DNA of 64,000 nt from Lycorma delicatula (Eukaryota > Arthropoda > Insecta > Hemiptera > Fulgoridae): the NCBI RefSeq assembly GCF_047948215.1, contig NC_134456.1, forward strand, positions 14,223,730-14,287,729, in the 5' to 3' direction. Numbering within the stretch: position 1 is the first letter of the stretch; each line of letters starts with the position of its first letter. The notes beneath the pieces were generated by a model. The model was not told where the DNA came from. It made no database searches and saw only the letters and a program-made list of their open reading frames with translations. The position numbers and the translations under genes are program-made. Below, one piece after another: positions 1 to 11,755 of the stretch.

Positions 1-153
1 CACTACATTCTCACAGACTTCATATGTTATGCGGCGTTGCGTCGTAAATTTTATCTACCCAGAAACATCCGTGGTATCTTGTACAATGATAATGAAATTT
101 TGAACCGGATATTTCTGTTTTTGCGTAGTACTAGGTTACTGCAAAAAATTTAA
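1..153 (+). pseudogene. I-like LINE, C-terminal end of ORF2 (partial)
   Basis: The frame from base 1 encodes 50 residues up to TAA at 151-153, beginning HYILTDFICYAALRRKFYLP. The fragment at 55502-55858 has the same layout (PHILVDCICYAVLLRKF, RNIRQILGNDKEVLDRV). This is the zinc-binding tail that follows the RNase H domain in I-type LINEs: the His and the downstream Cys of the finger are visible. The rest of the element lies before the window. Confidence 0.8.
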
Positions 154-450
154 TATTGTGATATACATTTTTTATGCTAGAAGGGTTTTTGATAATTTTT
201 TCCCTTACTTTCAATTTTGATTTTTCTGGTTCTATGTCTTTAATTTGATTATCGGAGTAGGGAGCCTTTTGCACTCCCTATCGGAATTAGTTAAGTTTAA
301 TATAGTTTCCTTTTTCTAGATTTCCAGATTTTCAGTTATTATTAAATTTATTTTACTAATTCTTCTATTATTTTATCGTTTACCTTGTTATTTTTTTAAT
401 ATACTTATGAGATATTGTTTTTAATTTTTTTTTTTTGCAATGGTGAAGAC
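154..450 (+). mobile_element. I-like LINE 3' UTR
   Basis: T-rich DNA directly after the ORF2 stop, ending around an A/T-rich tract near 420-440; the true 3' end is not sharp. At 258-280 it holds a seven-pair stem TAGGGAG/CTCCCTA around the loop CCTTTTGCA. The same kind of hairpin occurs in the other I-like copies of this window. Confidence 0.6.
258..280 (+). promoter_or_regulatory. LINE 3'-UTR stem-loop, instance 1
   Basis: Seven base pairs, TAGGGAG (258-264) with CTCCCTA (274-280), enclose the nine-base loop CCTTTTGCA. The element lies just after ORF2. The role is unknown; recognition by the element's reverse transcriptase or an RNA-stability role are possibilities. Confidence 0.55.
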
Positions 451-840
451 CATAAAAAGGTTAATTCTGTAAATATGAGAAAAATAATATGTTCATTAAG
501 TAAAAATATTATTAACTATGTTATTAAGTACTTAGATGAGGAGAAAAAAATCTGATGTGGATACCACATGGCTTCCTTGTGTGCCTATTTAATTACATAT
601 ACACATTTTTTGCTGCACTTCATTTAAACTTATTTCATTTGAAAGTGAGATACATACGATCCTCTAATTCTTTAATAAAGTGGACAGTTACACAAATGCG
701 TTGTGGTGTACACTACATTGCATCACATTTTTTTGTGATGTCCGTATCAGCATTTTATATTAGTTTATATATTAATTTTGTTTCATGTTGCTCAAGTAGT
801 TATGTGCTGGAAGTGAGAACGTGTCATATCCGTAACCGTG
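451..840. other. AT-rich stretch without recognised gene
   Basis: The open frame at 555-905 has no recognisable motif and runs into the tRNA-like fold-back, so I do not call it a gene. A short hairpin ATCACA/TGTGAT lies near 722-739. Confidence 0.4.
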
Positions 841-841
841 G

Positions 842-1144
842 ACACATCGGTTCAAATCCAACTTCGTATACATATATTTTTTTAACTTTTTTTAAATTTA
901 AATAAATTGATTTATTAATAATACTAAAATCTGTAGAAATTTTTGAATTAAAATGAGAAGTACATAAAATTTTATTTCACTAATAACTTATGATTTTTTT
1001 TCATATATTTTTTTTAATGTTATTATTTATTGTAAAAACGTTTTTACAATCACAAGTTAATAATAATTAATAAATCAATATATTTAAATTAAAAAAAAAA
1101 AGTTTAAAAAAAGGAGATGTCGGATTTGAACCGATGTGCCTTCC
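842..1144. repeat. Fold-back pair of tRNA-derived repeat ends
   Basis: The left arm (about 842-933) contains ACATCGGTTCAAATCCAAC and a T-rich tail. The right arm (about 1067-1144) contains the same sequence in reverse complement, with GGATTTGAACCGATGT at about 1120-1135. GGTTCAAATCC is a good RNA polymerase III B-box. The two arms are inverted copies of the 3' half of a tRNA-related SINE, separated by about 130 bp of AT-rich DNA. No full tRNA cloverleaf is visible, so this is not a tRNA gene. Confidence 0.6.
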
Positions 1145-1832
1145 CCTTGTAAGATCCAAATATTTGATTAATTAAAATTTTATTTGGCTATAATTCTGGA
1201 AGCAATGAAAATAAGTACCACTTATTATATATCGTTGAAAAGGAGGGCTTACTGCAGTTAAGTGAAAGTCCAAAATTCAAATTTTTTGGAGTATTTAAAA
1301 AATAATAATTTTATATTTCTTTTATTTAATTGTTTTTTATTTTGAAAAAGCCTTTTTTTTTTAGAAAACTGATTCAGGTTTCAGCCCACAATATATTTTA
1401 ATATCAGTAGATTTAATTAAAACTAAATAGTTGTGAATCATTTTATTTAGTAGTACAAATCATGTTAAATTTAATCATACAGGTGTATGCTTAAAATTAC
1501 AAATTAACCTACATTCCTAACAAATGAAGAAATAAATATAAATGTGGTTTAATTAAAAAAAAAAAAAAAAAAACATTTACTATAACAAACATCATTCATT
1601 ACGCCAAACTTAAAAAATTATGTCATTAAATATTACAGGAATTTGCAGTTTATTATAAGAATAAAATGAACATCAGATTTTTTTCTAAAATGAATGTTTT
1701 TGTAAAAAACGTTTTTGTGTAATGCTTATTCTGTCTATGTTTAAGTATACTTTGGTACTTGTATAGTTTCATAGAGATGCAGACAACTGAGATTATAATA
1801 TTAATTAAAAATTAATTCACTAATTAACTTAC
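1145..1832. other. AT-rich stretch, nothing recognised
   Basis: Low-complexity AT-rich DNA with A and T runs. MFSD11 exons downstream of 1833 were looked for here on the minus strand and not found. Confidence 0.4.
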
Positions 1833-2007
1833 TTGCTTTCTATTATTGCTTTGTCATTTGTATTTCCAAAAACAGCAGATGAAGGAATATTGATATAAAT
1901 AAGTGCAAAAGAAAGAAACTGGGCTGCTATGCCTACAATGAGAAATATGCTACGTATCCATCTCAGTTTACTGAAACGCTGCCCTTGAAGAATCTGAAAG
2001 CAGCCAC
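1833..2007 (-). CDS. MFSD11: MFSD11 coding exon 6 (UNC93-like transporter)
   Basis: This is the most downstream MFSD11 exon in the window. It begins after an AAG acceptor, in the phase that completes the glycine codon left by the exon at 11756-11881. It encodes GCFQILQG followed by a membrane segment (IRSIFLIVGIAAQFLSFALI) and the loop IYINIPSSAVFG. This matches the part of MFSD11 that follows the IGxxLGG motif. It ends in phase 2 at a GTAAGT donor. The remaining C-terminal residues of this 12-helix transporter are not found in bases 1-1832, so the 3' exons lie outside the window. The family has no firmly known substrate. Confidence 0.88.
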
Positions 2008-2559
2008 CTTAAAAAATGGTAGAAATTTAAAAATTTAATTTTAAGTACAATTGTTGTGGTTTTAATGCAACTTTAATAGAAGTGAAGTAACATGTTTAAT
2101 ATAATAATATGAATAACCATATATTTATCCCTGACTGGAGCAAAATCAAAGGGAGGGTAATGTTTTTCATGTGTTTGTATGTATGTATTGTTGTTCATTC
2201 GTTTCATTGTAGAGCCCAAAAAATTGAACTGATTTTCACAAATCTGTTAATATCTTTGGATTTGTTTTGACACTGTAGGTGAAATTGGATAGATAGTGTC
2301 ACTGTATTGAAAAATGGATGCTATGTTGTACTCAAAAAAAGATTTTTTTCAAACTTCACAATGTAGATATCAAATGGAAACTCTTTAACAATTATAGTGA
2401 TAGACAAAAAAATTTTTTTTAAATGTTTCTCCAAGTGTGATACCATTTCTTGAATTGATTTTTTGCACACATTACAGATCTGTAAATACAATTTTTCTAT
2501 CATCCTTAGTTTTAAATAAATTACACTAAAAAAAATTAGGGAAGATATAATTAAAATCT

Positions 2560-4140
2560 GTAAAATTAAAAATTTTACATGGCCTTACCTGTGTTAGAAT
2601 GACTTCACTACATTTTTCTTTTATAAATAGCTTCAGGCAATCCCGAATTAATGTCCAACAGCAGTCGGTTAGCATGTTAACATTCCATTTTCCTTTATAG
2701 CAGCTTTCTGTCGCCAAGATGTCTTGGTAGAAATGTTCACGTGTTCGTCACTTATGTCTCCGAGGTTGTCTGGGAAAAAATCCAGATGCGAGTGGAGGAA
2801 ATGTATTTTCAAAGACATATTACATCTCATAGCTCTGTATGAAGTAAGAAGTTGATTAACAATATTGTGGTAATTGTCAGATTTTTGTTTGCTGAGAAAC
2901 TTTTTTTGAACGTCTTTAAATGAAGCCTGAGCTGCACTTTATACATTATTTAACATTGAGTTAAATACATCATCTTTGACCAACTGTCTTATTTGAAGAC
3001 CAACAAATATTCCTTCCTTAATTTTTTCTTCACTTAGATTTGGAAATTTCTGCCTCATGTACAAAAATCCGAAAGTATCCTTCTTCATTGCTTTTACAAA
3101 ACTTTTCATTAATCCTAGCTTGATATGGGAGGGGATAAAAATATTTTTTTGGGTTCAACTAAGGGCTCATGAATAATATCTTTCTAATTTGGAGTTAAGT
3201 TGTCTTGTTTCTTCCACTCTGTAGTAACATAATGTACATCCCTAGCTCGGTAGTCCCATTCGCAAAGAAAACACATGTATTTATTACAGCCTAACTGCAT
3301 GCCTAACAATATATATATAACTTTCAAACCACCACATATGTTCCAGCTATGTTTTTTATAATTTATTTTTTCAAGAACATCCTTCATCACATTGTATGTC
3401 ACTTTCAATTAATACCATAAGCGACAGATATCGAAGGATATTTGTTACTGTTTGTGTAGTAGAACCACTTTTAAACTATACTTGGACGAATCTATGAAAA
3501 GGCTCCAGTCCCCAGGTTTATGAACTTGCCCTAAGTGCAACATAAGCTCATCAATATTTGTGCAATAAACCAAATTATTTTCATCAATAAAGTACTGAGA
3601 AAGTTCTTTTTATCGACTTCAAGAGCCCGAAATCTTTGTATTTTTTTGAAGCAAATTTCAACCTTGCCGTCTTGATCCAAGTCATTTAATTCACCTTGTG
3701 ATATAAGATGCGGATTCTTGGAAGATAATTCAAAATCGAAATCATTGTTGTCTTTTTCAGTACTGCCTGATTCTTCATTGCTGCTTTTGAAACATACATT
3801 CACAGGTAGCTTAGGAACTGGAATAATTTCACTGTGAGGTACAGGCCTAATTGCAGATTACAATGAAGGATATTTTACGGTATGTTGAGATTTTTTAGAA
3901 ATTCCAGACACACTTGTTAAACAAAAGTAACAATCGGTTACACGATCCTTTGGTTCATGCCAAACCATAGGTACACCAAATGGGAAAGCCTTCCGTGTAC
4001 CTTTCAGCCATCCTCTTAAATATATAAAATAATTAGTGCATACTATATGACGAGCCGATGTCTTATCCTGATCACCAATTTTACACTGAAAGTACAAATG
4101 ATATGCTTTTTTAATTAAAGGTGTAATGTTTTGATTTTAC
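2560..4140 (-). pseudogene. Unnamed repeated arthropod protein gene, decayed copy A
   Basis: Read on the minus strand from about 4140 to 2560, broken frames encode one protein in order. First comes a cysteine-rich N-terminus (CKIGDQDKTSARHIVC, PFGVPMVWHEPKD, then DCYFCL), then HLISQGELNDLDQDGK, then NICGGLKVIYILLGMQLGCN and FLCEWDYRARD. Next is the reverse-strand text near 2985-3150 (KLGLM, EGIFVGLQIR), and last CNMSLKIHFLHSHLDFFPDN with KGKWNVNMLTDCCWTL. I know this domain order as an uncharacterised, often multi-copy protein of arthropod genomes but have no name or activity for it. Several frameshifts and stops show the copy is dead. The second copy at 17.95-19.48 kb shows it is repetitive. 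Confidence 0.65.
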
Positions 4141-4839
4141 AGTAAACTCACCATATACATAACAAAAGCCATCCACATTATTTACACAATTTCAAGGCAT
4201 TATGACACTGCACTGTTAACAAACTTAACACAGCAATAAGACTGAACAAAATGAATTCATTCCTAAATCCAGTGCTTAATACACACAATACAGCAGTGTT
4301 TTCAGCTACATGTTTTGACCTGCACAGACATTATTAATCTTGTCAATGGAGGCTCACTCTTCAGTATTTGATATGATGTCATAATATGTGACTATGACAT
4401 GATTTAATTCTCTGTCTAGTATTGTTTGTTTATACCTTACAAATTATGTTAACCAAGTTAAACAATAAAAAATTAACAAAATTCAATATAGGAGCTTAAA
4501 ATGCTAATTATACATTGAAAAATTAGAAAATCCTTAATTAAAATTAAAAAATTTTTCAAAAATAGTAGATAATAGAAAGATTCTGAGTTCATATTCATTT
4601 TCAGCATAAAAACAAATTAAAATCATATATCGCATGTTAGGAAACAAAAATTATATTTATCAGTGTTATCTTTGAATATAATAACAATTTCTGGATGTCG
4701 AACATTAACTCTCACAATGTCGGACTTAAATCACCAAATGAAAACTTATGGCGAGAGGATTCCGAAACAAATGTAAAATATTAAATAAGCAATAATGAAA
4801 TAAGTAAATATCAATTAAATAGGTATTAAATTAGTTAAA

Positions 4840-5473
4840 AAGCGACGTGATGCGGAAAGTCGGACTAGTCGAAGCTTACCATAAAGAAAAATTGGTGGCG
4901 GTGATGCCCCGGACAAATCCAACACTACGTCCGTGCAATAACATAACATAACGCACACGTCCGGGGCGGGCAACGACATGGTACTTCGGTTCTTTCACTT
5001 ATCCCGATCAACGGGGCACTGGTGTTGCTCAGGAGTTCTCCTGCAAAGTACGGGGTTGGCGGTTCCGAGTTGGTTGCGGTTGTGCTTCTCAGTTTCGCTG
5101 TTTGTAGCGGCAGCGGGAGGCATGATCATGATCTGTTTTGTCGACGCTGGACGGAGTGCCCATCCCTTTTCCAGTTGTAAAGCCGGGTTGAGCTTGTTTC
5201 TTGCGAAAACTTGCGCCGCTCAGCGTGAGTGAGTCACTTCGGTCCTTGGTAGGGATTGTCCTATGGGTGAGGATATCGGAGCCATTACTGCTACGTGCGA
5301 GCCCTGTGATGTCGGTATCTTGGATCAGGCAGTACCTGACTCCTCGGCCCTGGTTAAATTTGTGGGAAGCAGTTGACTAGGGTAATCTAGGCAGAATGTA
5401 TGATTCGGAGCACACGCAACCGTCTCTCTGCCCGCACTTTATGACATATTGACTGACGATACTATAGAGACTT
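4840..5473 (+). promoter_or_regulatory. Leader (5' UTR) of the I-like LINE
   Basis: Clearly more GC-rich than the flanks and without a conserved reading frame. I-type LINEs carry an internal promoter in this region; that role is inferred from family and position. An 84-codon frame at 4978-5232 has no recognisable motif and is probably chance. Confidence 0.4.
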
Positions 5474-6899
5474 ATGAAAGCATCTACATCCACATCTTCC
5501 GTGACAGGGTGTCCACGTAAAAACCTCGTCCAGGAGAACCTTTGTCTTCGGCGAAGAGAAGGAAGAGCGTCAAGTTCAGTGAGACAAAGAAGAAGATCCG
5601 AACTTCGACCTAAGTACTTTGAACCAATTCCAAAATATAATAAGGTGCAGAAGGACCTATAAAAGAGACCAGGAAGACAGCTAAGGGCTTGTTTGTGGAG
5701 ACAGTCAATAACCTACAGTCATTACGGCTATTGAAAGCTACGAAGATAGGACTTATCAACATTGAGGTTGTACCGCGCGGTACACTAAGCACCTTCAAGG
5801 AAGTCGTTGTGTGCAGGGACCTTCTAAACTGCACAGAAAAATAAATCGTCGAGGAGCTTCAGGAACAAGAAATTGTTGAATGTCGACGTCTAAATACCGA
5901 CTTAATGGAGAAGTTGTACTCTCCGCGTCGCATGTTTTAACATTTAAGAAACCTAAGTGTCCTGAGAAAATTAAGGCCGGATTTCATAGACTGGATGTCC
6001 GTCCTTTCATCCCGACTCCTTTGCGGTGCTTTGGATGTCACAAATTCGTATATATCGCGGCGAGATGCACTAGGAAACAGATCTGTCCCTGTGGTGATCC
6101 ATTACATCCGGATGACTCCTGGAAGGATTCGCCGGTTTGTGTTAACTGCCATGGACATCATTCTGCTACATCGCGAAACTGTCCGATGTGTAAGGAGGAA
6201 GTAGCTGTACAGGAGGTAAAGACCATTCAAAAGGTCAGCTACTTTGAAGCCAGAAAACGTTTACTCAGCAGATCACCGAAGCTTACGTCCTGTGCTCAGG
6301 TTGCTGCAGTTCCTGCAGCTTCTTTTAAACCAAAGAACATAATTTCTGAACTGGTATCAGCATTGGCAAGCATGGTCGAACGTATCACCGATCAAAAATT
6401 GAAGAGTCGACCAATTAGAGAAAGTAATCCAAAGTCAATGAAGAAAGAAGCCAATCTGTACAAAAAATTGTTTCACAAACGCGGAATGAATCTTGTTTGA
6501 CCAGTCCAGACGCAAAGAAAACGAAACCAAAATGAAGAAGACTGAAGCTAAACTAAAATTCCCCATTCAGGGAACTGCAAAACCAGAAGTAAAGATTTTG
6601 AAAAATCAATAATGGAGCCTCTGAAAACATGGAGACCTTTAAATGAGAGGCCGAGCATTTCAGCCGCCTTATACACTCTAGGGGGAGTTGCATCAAATCT
6701 CACCTCTGATGCACTACTGACTGCACCATCCAAGCTGGTGTCATCTGATGCCAGCAGCAGAAGTTCCTGTGCGATTTACTGCGGAGGATCAGAAGGCTCC
6801 ATAAGGGCCTCACATACCTTGGAATTTGATATCAAAGCCTTCAGAGAGGTGGAAAAACAGAAAAAGAAAGGATGCCCTAAGGGAAAACCTAGACAATAG
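5474..6899 (+). pseudogene. LINE ORF1 (gag-like nucleic-acid-binding protein), frameshifted
   Basis: ORF1 proteins of I/Jockey-type LINEs bind element RNA. The pieces here follow the usual order. A charged N-terminus starts at the ATG at 5474. The middle (5880-6500) holds the frame VLTFKKPKCPEKIKAGFHRL and three zinc-knuckle-like clusters (CFGCHKF, CPCGDPLHPDDSWKDSPVC and CVNCHGHHSATSRNCPMC). The C-terminus (6612-6899) is serine-rich and ends in a lysine-rich tail, KQKKKGCPKGKPRQ. Frames are broken around 5660-5880 and again near 6500-6610. In the second knuckle the usual glycine/histidine context is changed (FVYIAARC), another sign of decay. Confidence 0.75.
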
Positions 6900-7101
6900 A
6901 ATTAATAATTGATACAGGTTTTTATAAATTTTTGAATAATCTTATTCAAAAGAAGAGTATTTAATTTCTTTTGTTTGACAGTGAATTTATTTTCTTAGTA
7001 TTGATAACATTTTATTAGAAATTGTTTGAACTTTTTTAAGTGTTTTAATGTGTTTTTGAAGTGTTTTTAGTGTGTTAGTTTTAATTGTTTTTTTTTTTAA
7101 G

Positions 7102-7128
7102 TGGCGAGGGCACTTTACACCCTTGTCA
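7102..7128 (+). promoter_or_regulatory. LINE 3'-UTR stem-loop, instance 2
   Basis: A nine-pair stem (7102-7110 with 7120-7128), including two G-T pairs, encloses the loop CACTTTACA. It opens the first of two tandem 3'-UTR units. Confidence 0.5.
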
Positions 7129-7347
7129 TATTTTTGAGATTTTTAATGCCTCTTGACAAGTCTATTAATGGATGATCTATTATGACAAAATTAATCTACT
7201 GACTATATTGCTTGTTTTTAATAGGGAGGGTAAAGATATTTTTCTTTTTAATGTGGTAAGGGGTTAATGACGACAGCAGCTAATGCTCCTAAAACTTAAC
7301 AAAAAAAAAATATGTTTTTTAGTGCTTAAGTGTTAAGTGATTTTAAG

Positions 7348-7374
7348 TGGCAAGGGCCCTTTACACCCTTGCCA
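7348..7374 (+). promoter_or_regulatory. LINE 3'-UTR stem-loop, instance 3
   Basis: A perfect nine-pair stem TGGCAAGGG/CCCTTGCCA encloses the loop CCCTTTACA. It opens the second tandem 3'-UTR unit, 246 bp after instance 2. Confidence 0.6.
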
Positions 7375-7689
7375 TATTGTGTTTCTTTTGGGATTTTAAT
7401 ACCCCATGACAAATCTACTTATTAGATGATCTGTATTGACAAGTCTAGTCTTCTGACTATGTCATAGTGCTTTTGTCAGGGGGAGAGAAATGTTCTCTTT
7501 TTCTTTTCTTTTTTTTATATGGAAAGCAGTCGATGCCCCTAAAATTAAAAAAATAATTAATAATAATAATAACAATGATAACAATATGAAGGATAATTTA
7601 TTTGGGCAGCATAAACTCCGCAATACATTAAAAAATTTTTTCAAATAAATTTTCATTTTTATACCACTGCCACAAAATGTATTCAACCA

Positions 7690-8530
7690 AGTATGAATCT
7701 ATTAACAATTGGCTTGTATCTGTTCTGTACTTGGCTTTTTCTTGTTCTAATTTTTGGATGCCCACACATACTTTCAACTATTTGAGTATGAGCTCGGGTT
7801 TGTGGATCAATAAAATATAATGTGTGATTGATTCACTGTCGGTGTATGTAAAGCTGTCGAAGAATACTATACACTGCCCATTCATCTGACAAAAAATATT
7901 CCCTGGTGCAATTATTGTTGGATGATTGACAACAATGTTTCTGTGGATTTATCTGGCACTACCATAACAAAACAATTTCTTGTTTCTCAACAAATTCCTT
8001 CGAATACCCATTGATCAAATAATACTCTTTCTCTGTTATGTTTTCTCTTTGTGAAGCAAGTTTTGTCAATTTTGATGTGCATATTAGGTTTACCAATAAC
8101 CAACGGATTATTTAGTAAATTGTTTTCTCACACCTCATGCATATAACTGTTCGACATACATATAATTGGTATATGTGTTGTGGTTCATTCCCAGTTCTTC
8201 TTGACAGAATTTAGCTGAAGTGTATTCTTTAGTCCACCAGTAAATGAATAACACAACAGTGTGAAAATCTAACTGTGATTTGATTAATGTTCCATGTTTC
8301 AATTGTTTAGATTCACAACAGTTCTTTCTGGAACAAACCCAAAACTCTTTACCTCATGTGCATAATTTCATTTTGTGTACATTAGCAGATAAGCCTAGAT
8401 GGTGTAGAACACCCTTGTTTTGCAAGAATTGAATAGCTGTTTCATTATTGTGAATGTTACCACTTAATTGCATTAATTCATTTTAGCAAATAAAAAGTAT
8501 GATGATTGCAATGAATGAAGGCTTCAACTT
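7690..8530 (-). pseudogene. Merlin-type (ISXO2-like) DNA transposase relic
   Basis: Minus-strand frames with stops and shifts give the landmarks of Merlin/IS1595 (ISXO2-like) transposases. An N-terminal part reads AIxFLxxKGCSTPSRL. The catalytic region follows, with IDKTCFTKRKHNRERVL, then QWVFEGIC, then VVPDKSTETLLSIIQQ. The C-terminal part has HTPTVNQSHIIF and SYSNS, where the family has LTVNHSxxFVDPxTGAHTQxxE. The second catalytic segment (SDEW in intact members) is degraded. It lies inside the last large MFSD11 intron. No clear terminal inverted repeats were found by eye. Confidence 0.65.
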
Positions 8531-8649
8531 GCATGAATGATTTCTGAAAAATGAAATATTGTAAATAAATTAATTACGATGTGGTGGCAGTGGTAATAAC
8601 ATGCCATGTGGCTATTATGTCATTCCAAACCCCACTGAGGCGCGTTTAC

Positions 8650-9990
8650 ATTATTCCCAACAAAAGCGCAAATGGAAAACTTAATAACTAAGTGTTTTGA
8701 TAATTACCTTGAAGAGATACTTATACTTCTCAAAGTTACATATCAAACCAGTCAACTGTCTGAATGATAGTCAAAGTGTCATTCTACATTCTGTATATGT
8801 TTATTGAGTTACATGTATAAACTATTAATACAACTATCTTTTCTTTATGTTAATAGTTTTGAAATTATTTTCATTCTTGATAACATGGTATTTTGTGCTT
8901 TATCATGTGTTCAGTTATAACCGAAAATATTAGGTTTTCTTTTTATTTTGTAATTACTACACTGTTTTTAAAACTTCTTTTTAAATAGCCTGTTTTTTTT
9001 TTTTTATTTGATAACAATTATTGAATTTGATTTTTATATCTGAATTACGTACTTATGACATATTATACTTAATATATGAATGGCTAGCATAATGTAAATC
9101 TTGAACAAAACTCATTGCGACAGATTATGTAAGGTCATGAATGTTATTTACAGAACATGTGCTGATATTATATATGTACAATATTTTTTTTTTTTGAGCA
9201 TGTGTTGTTAGTATACATGAATATATATATATATATTTTACCATGTTGATTTTTTGTTTTTGATAGTAAATAAATGTAAGTACTGTGATTAGCTGCTTGT
9301 TTACCCAAGATGTGTTTATAATAAAGTACTGGTTTTTGATTTGATTTTAACTTTTATGTAGTTTAAATGTATGTGTTTTTTCATTTATAGCAAAAATTAA
9401 TCCTGACATCTTAAATATAAAATGCCCTGGAAAAAAAAATTCCATCATGTAATGTTTTTCATTGTGACTTAAAGCTACCAGTAAGATAAAAATTTTTCAC
9501 CCAAATCTACTAATTATTAAATTTTACCAGCAGCAATCTTTAATCTTTAGTAATAATTTCTTTGTAACACTGTATTGGTGAGTTCAGAAAAAAAATCATA
9601 ACAATAAAAAGATTTTAAAATTATAAATTCTTTGTAAAAATTCAATAAAAAATTAGTTAAATTATTTTTTTCTTTTTCTATTTTCAAAACGAAACACTTG
9701 GAAACGATGAAAACTGTCCACTTTCATTTCAGGTTGTTCAACAAGAAACTTGTAATAATAAAATACAAAACTGATTGTAAATCGTAAGAACTACATTCAT
9801 TATGAAGACAAATAATCTAGAGAAATTGTTATGGTTAAATAGAGTGTTACCTCCTATGAATAGAGCCAGTAATTGATACATGAAAATAAAAGAATTACAC
9901 AACTAGAGAAAGTATAATGAAAATTTTGGATTAAAACATAGTGGTGTACTCTTTTCAAAATAGTATACTTTTTTATAAAATGGATTTGTA
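8650..9990. other. AT-rich intronic stretch, nothing recognised
   Basis: MFSD11 intron DNA with long T runs and a short TA repeat near 9220-9237. No motif-bearing frame on either strand. Confidence 0.4.
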
Positions 9991-10004
9991 AACTTGCATA
10001 GTTA

Positions 10005-10270
10005 GCTGTTATCCTACTCAGGAGGTGGTGTATGGCACCACGCTTAGTCTGCTCACACTGTTAGATAAGCTCTAGGAGCTATTTAGGACACTGGTCACTA
10101 AACTGTTTCGAGTCTCAGTAGCCGTTAGTGGCACAGACATTTGGTCTTATGCTTTAGGGCTACCAAATGGAGTGGTGGATGGTGAAATGCCAAGCAAACT
10201 AATTTCCCTTCAAGATGTAGAATCCTGGGGTGTCATGAAAGTGTTCTTGGGCCCTTGCTCTCTTCTTAAT
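10005..10270 (+). mobile_element. R1-like LINE 3'-end fragment
   Basis: About 190 bp here (for example CTCTAGGAGCTA, TTAGGACACTGGTC and CTTATGCTTTAGGGC) matches, in reverse complement, the segment 43.9-44.1 kb. That segment lies at the 3' end of the minus-strand R1-like LINE at 43.9-45.6 kb. This is therefore a 5'-truncated insertion of the same family in plus orientation. Confidence 0.65.
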
Positions 10271-10779
10271 TTTTTTATTAAAATTACAAAATTTAGAATA
10301 TTCAGTATATCTACAAAAAGTATATATATTTTTTTTAATTTAGAATATTGACAACTTAACATTCTGAAAATGTCTCATTGTCAAAATACTGACTTTTTTC
10401 TTTCATAGAACCATTTGGAGCTAATTAGTAGCACTTTCAGTGAATCTCTGATATCACTATTGTTAATAGCACCTGTCTTGAAAAGATTAAAAATCATGTT
10501 TTGTCATGCTCTTCAATGAATTTTCTTCTTATTCTATTTCATGATTTTCTTCAAAGTTTCCATTTTACCGTCTTTGCAAATTATGCTCCTGTACTTATAT
10601 CCAAAGATAATAATTAAAAAGACAAGAAATTTCTAAATTAAGAAAGATAAAAGATTAAATTAAGAAAGTTATTTTCTGGGATAGATTTTAAGTATCTAAT
10701 TTTAATATAGATACACTGGATATCTAAAACGGATTTAACAGTGATCATTTTGTAGATAATATATCCATTAATGAAAACA

Positions 10780-11450
10780 GTGATATTTTTACTCTCTTAG
10801 TTTGAAATTTCTGGGTATCTTATTAGATGATAAATTTATTCTCACAGGATGATCAGATTGATTTTATCAGCAACAAAAGAAGCTATTTTACATTGAAATT
10901 TCTTAATTCTAGTCACATTTCATCAATGTAATTATTATTCAATATTTATTATTAGGTTTGCATACATTCTATTCCTGTATGAAATTTGATATTATCTTTC
11001 GGGGCTCCAAAAAGACAGAATGAGATTTCAGAATATAAGAGTAGTCTGGGGGACTGTTAGATCATTGTTTGGTTCGTACATAACAATACTTAATAAAGTA
11101 AAAATTCTCACTATTTATATGTTAATATTTACAAATGGAATTTATTTCATTTGTAATGCTGGGATAATTCTTACCATGTACTGTACACCTATGAACTTTT
11201 GATGTGATCTAGATCTATATAAAGTATAATGCGTTGTTATATACTGATCTGTGTAAAATATATATGAACATTTATTTATAAACATAATTAATCTGCATCA
11301 TCCTACATCACATAGAAAGAGATACAATTGTCTTCAAAAAAAATTTTCTAAAGTAACTTGAGTAAATGAGATTTGTTATTTAATCATCCAATTAGGTTAA
11401 ATAATCTGTAATAAAATATCATGGTGTGAAAAGTCTGTTTTTTTTTTTTT
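10780..11450 (+). pseudogene. LINE reverse transcriptase relic (C-terminal region)
   Basis: Short frames separated by stops read KFLGILLDDKFILTG, then a stretch near 10860-10920 similar to the thumb region (ISNKRSYFTLKFL), then HSIPV and ILSFGAP. This resembles the segment FLGIxLDxxLxW...YFHSLLxYGIxFWG that follows the catalytic domain of Jockey-like LINEs. Decay is heavy and the family is uncertain. It lies in the MFSD11 intron upstream of exon 6. Confidence 0.45.
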
Positions 11451-11755
11451 AACAAATATCAATGCAAGTGACATGATACATCGATAGAAAAGATTAGAGC
11501 ACTTTTTGTTCTCATCCTAATTACACATCTTAGAGTTGTCAGAAAAATAAAAATTTATCCTGAAATAGTGCAAAAAAAGTAAACCTAAAAATTGAAGTGA
11601 CAATAAAATTGATGAATGGATTTACTACACTATTTATATAAGTTTATTTTTATCTGATCTATTGAAAAAAGAAAAATTAAAATTTTTCTTTTGTATTAGC
11701 ATATTTATGATACTTAAAAATAATTGTAACAAACTAATAAATTTATACCACTGAC

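Larger units (their letters stand above)
4840..7575 (+). mobile_element. I-like LINE with ORF1 retained and ORF2 missing
   Basis: The element opens with a GC-richer leader (about 4840-5470), continues with a broken ORF1 (5474-6899), and then passes straight into T-rich 3' UTR (6900-7575). No reverse transcriptase frame lies between ORF1 and the 3' UTR. The 3' UTR resembles that of the element at 49.6-52.4 kb, including the terminal motif AGCAGTCGATGCCC and the recurring stem-loop. The last part is present as two tandem units (about 7095-7305 and 7340-7560), each ending in an A-rich run. Confidence 0.7.

Noticed and set aside
555..905. 116-codon open frame near the window start
   Set aside because: No domain or compositional signal; its 3' part lies inside the tRNA-like fold-back.
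1120..1144. Possible tRNA gene (minus strand) with a good B-box
   Set aside because: No acceptor stem or anticodon arm could be paired; it is one arm of a SINE-derived inverted repeat.
4978..5232. Open frame in the GC-rich LINE leader as a separate gene
   Set aside because: No motif; position and composition fit an untranslated leader.
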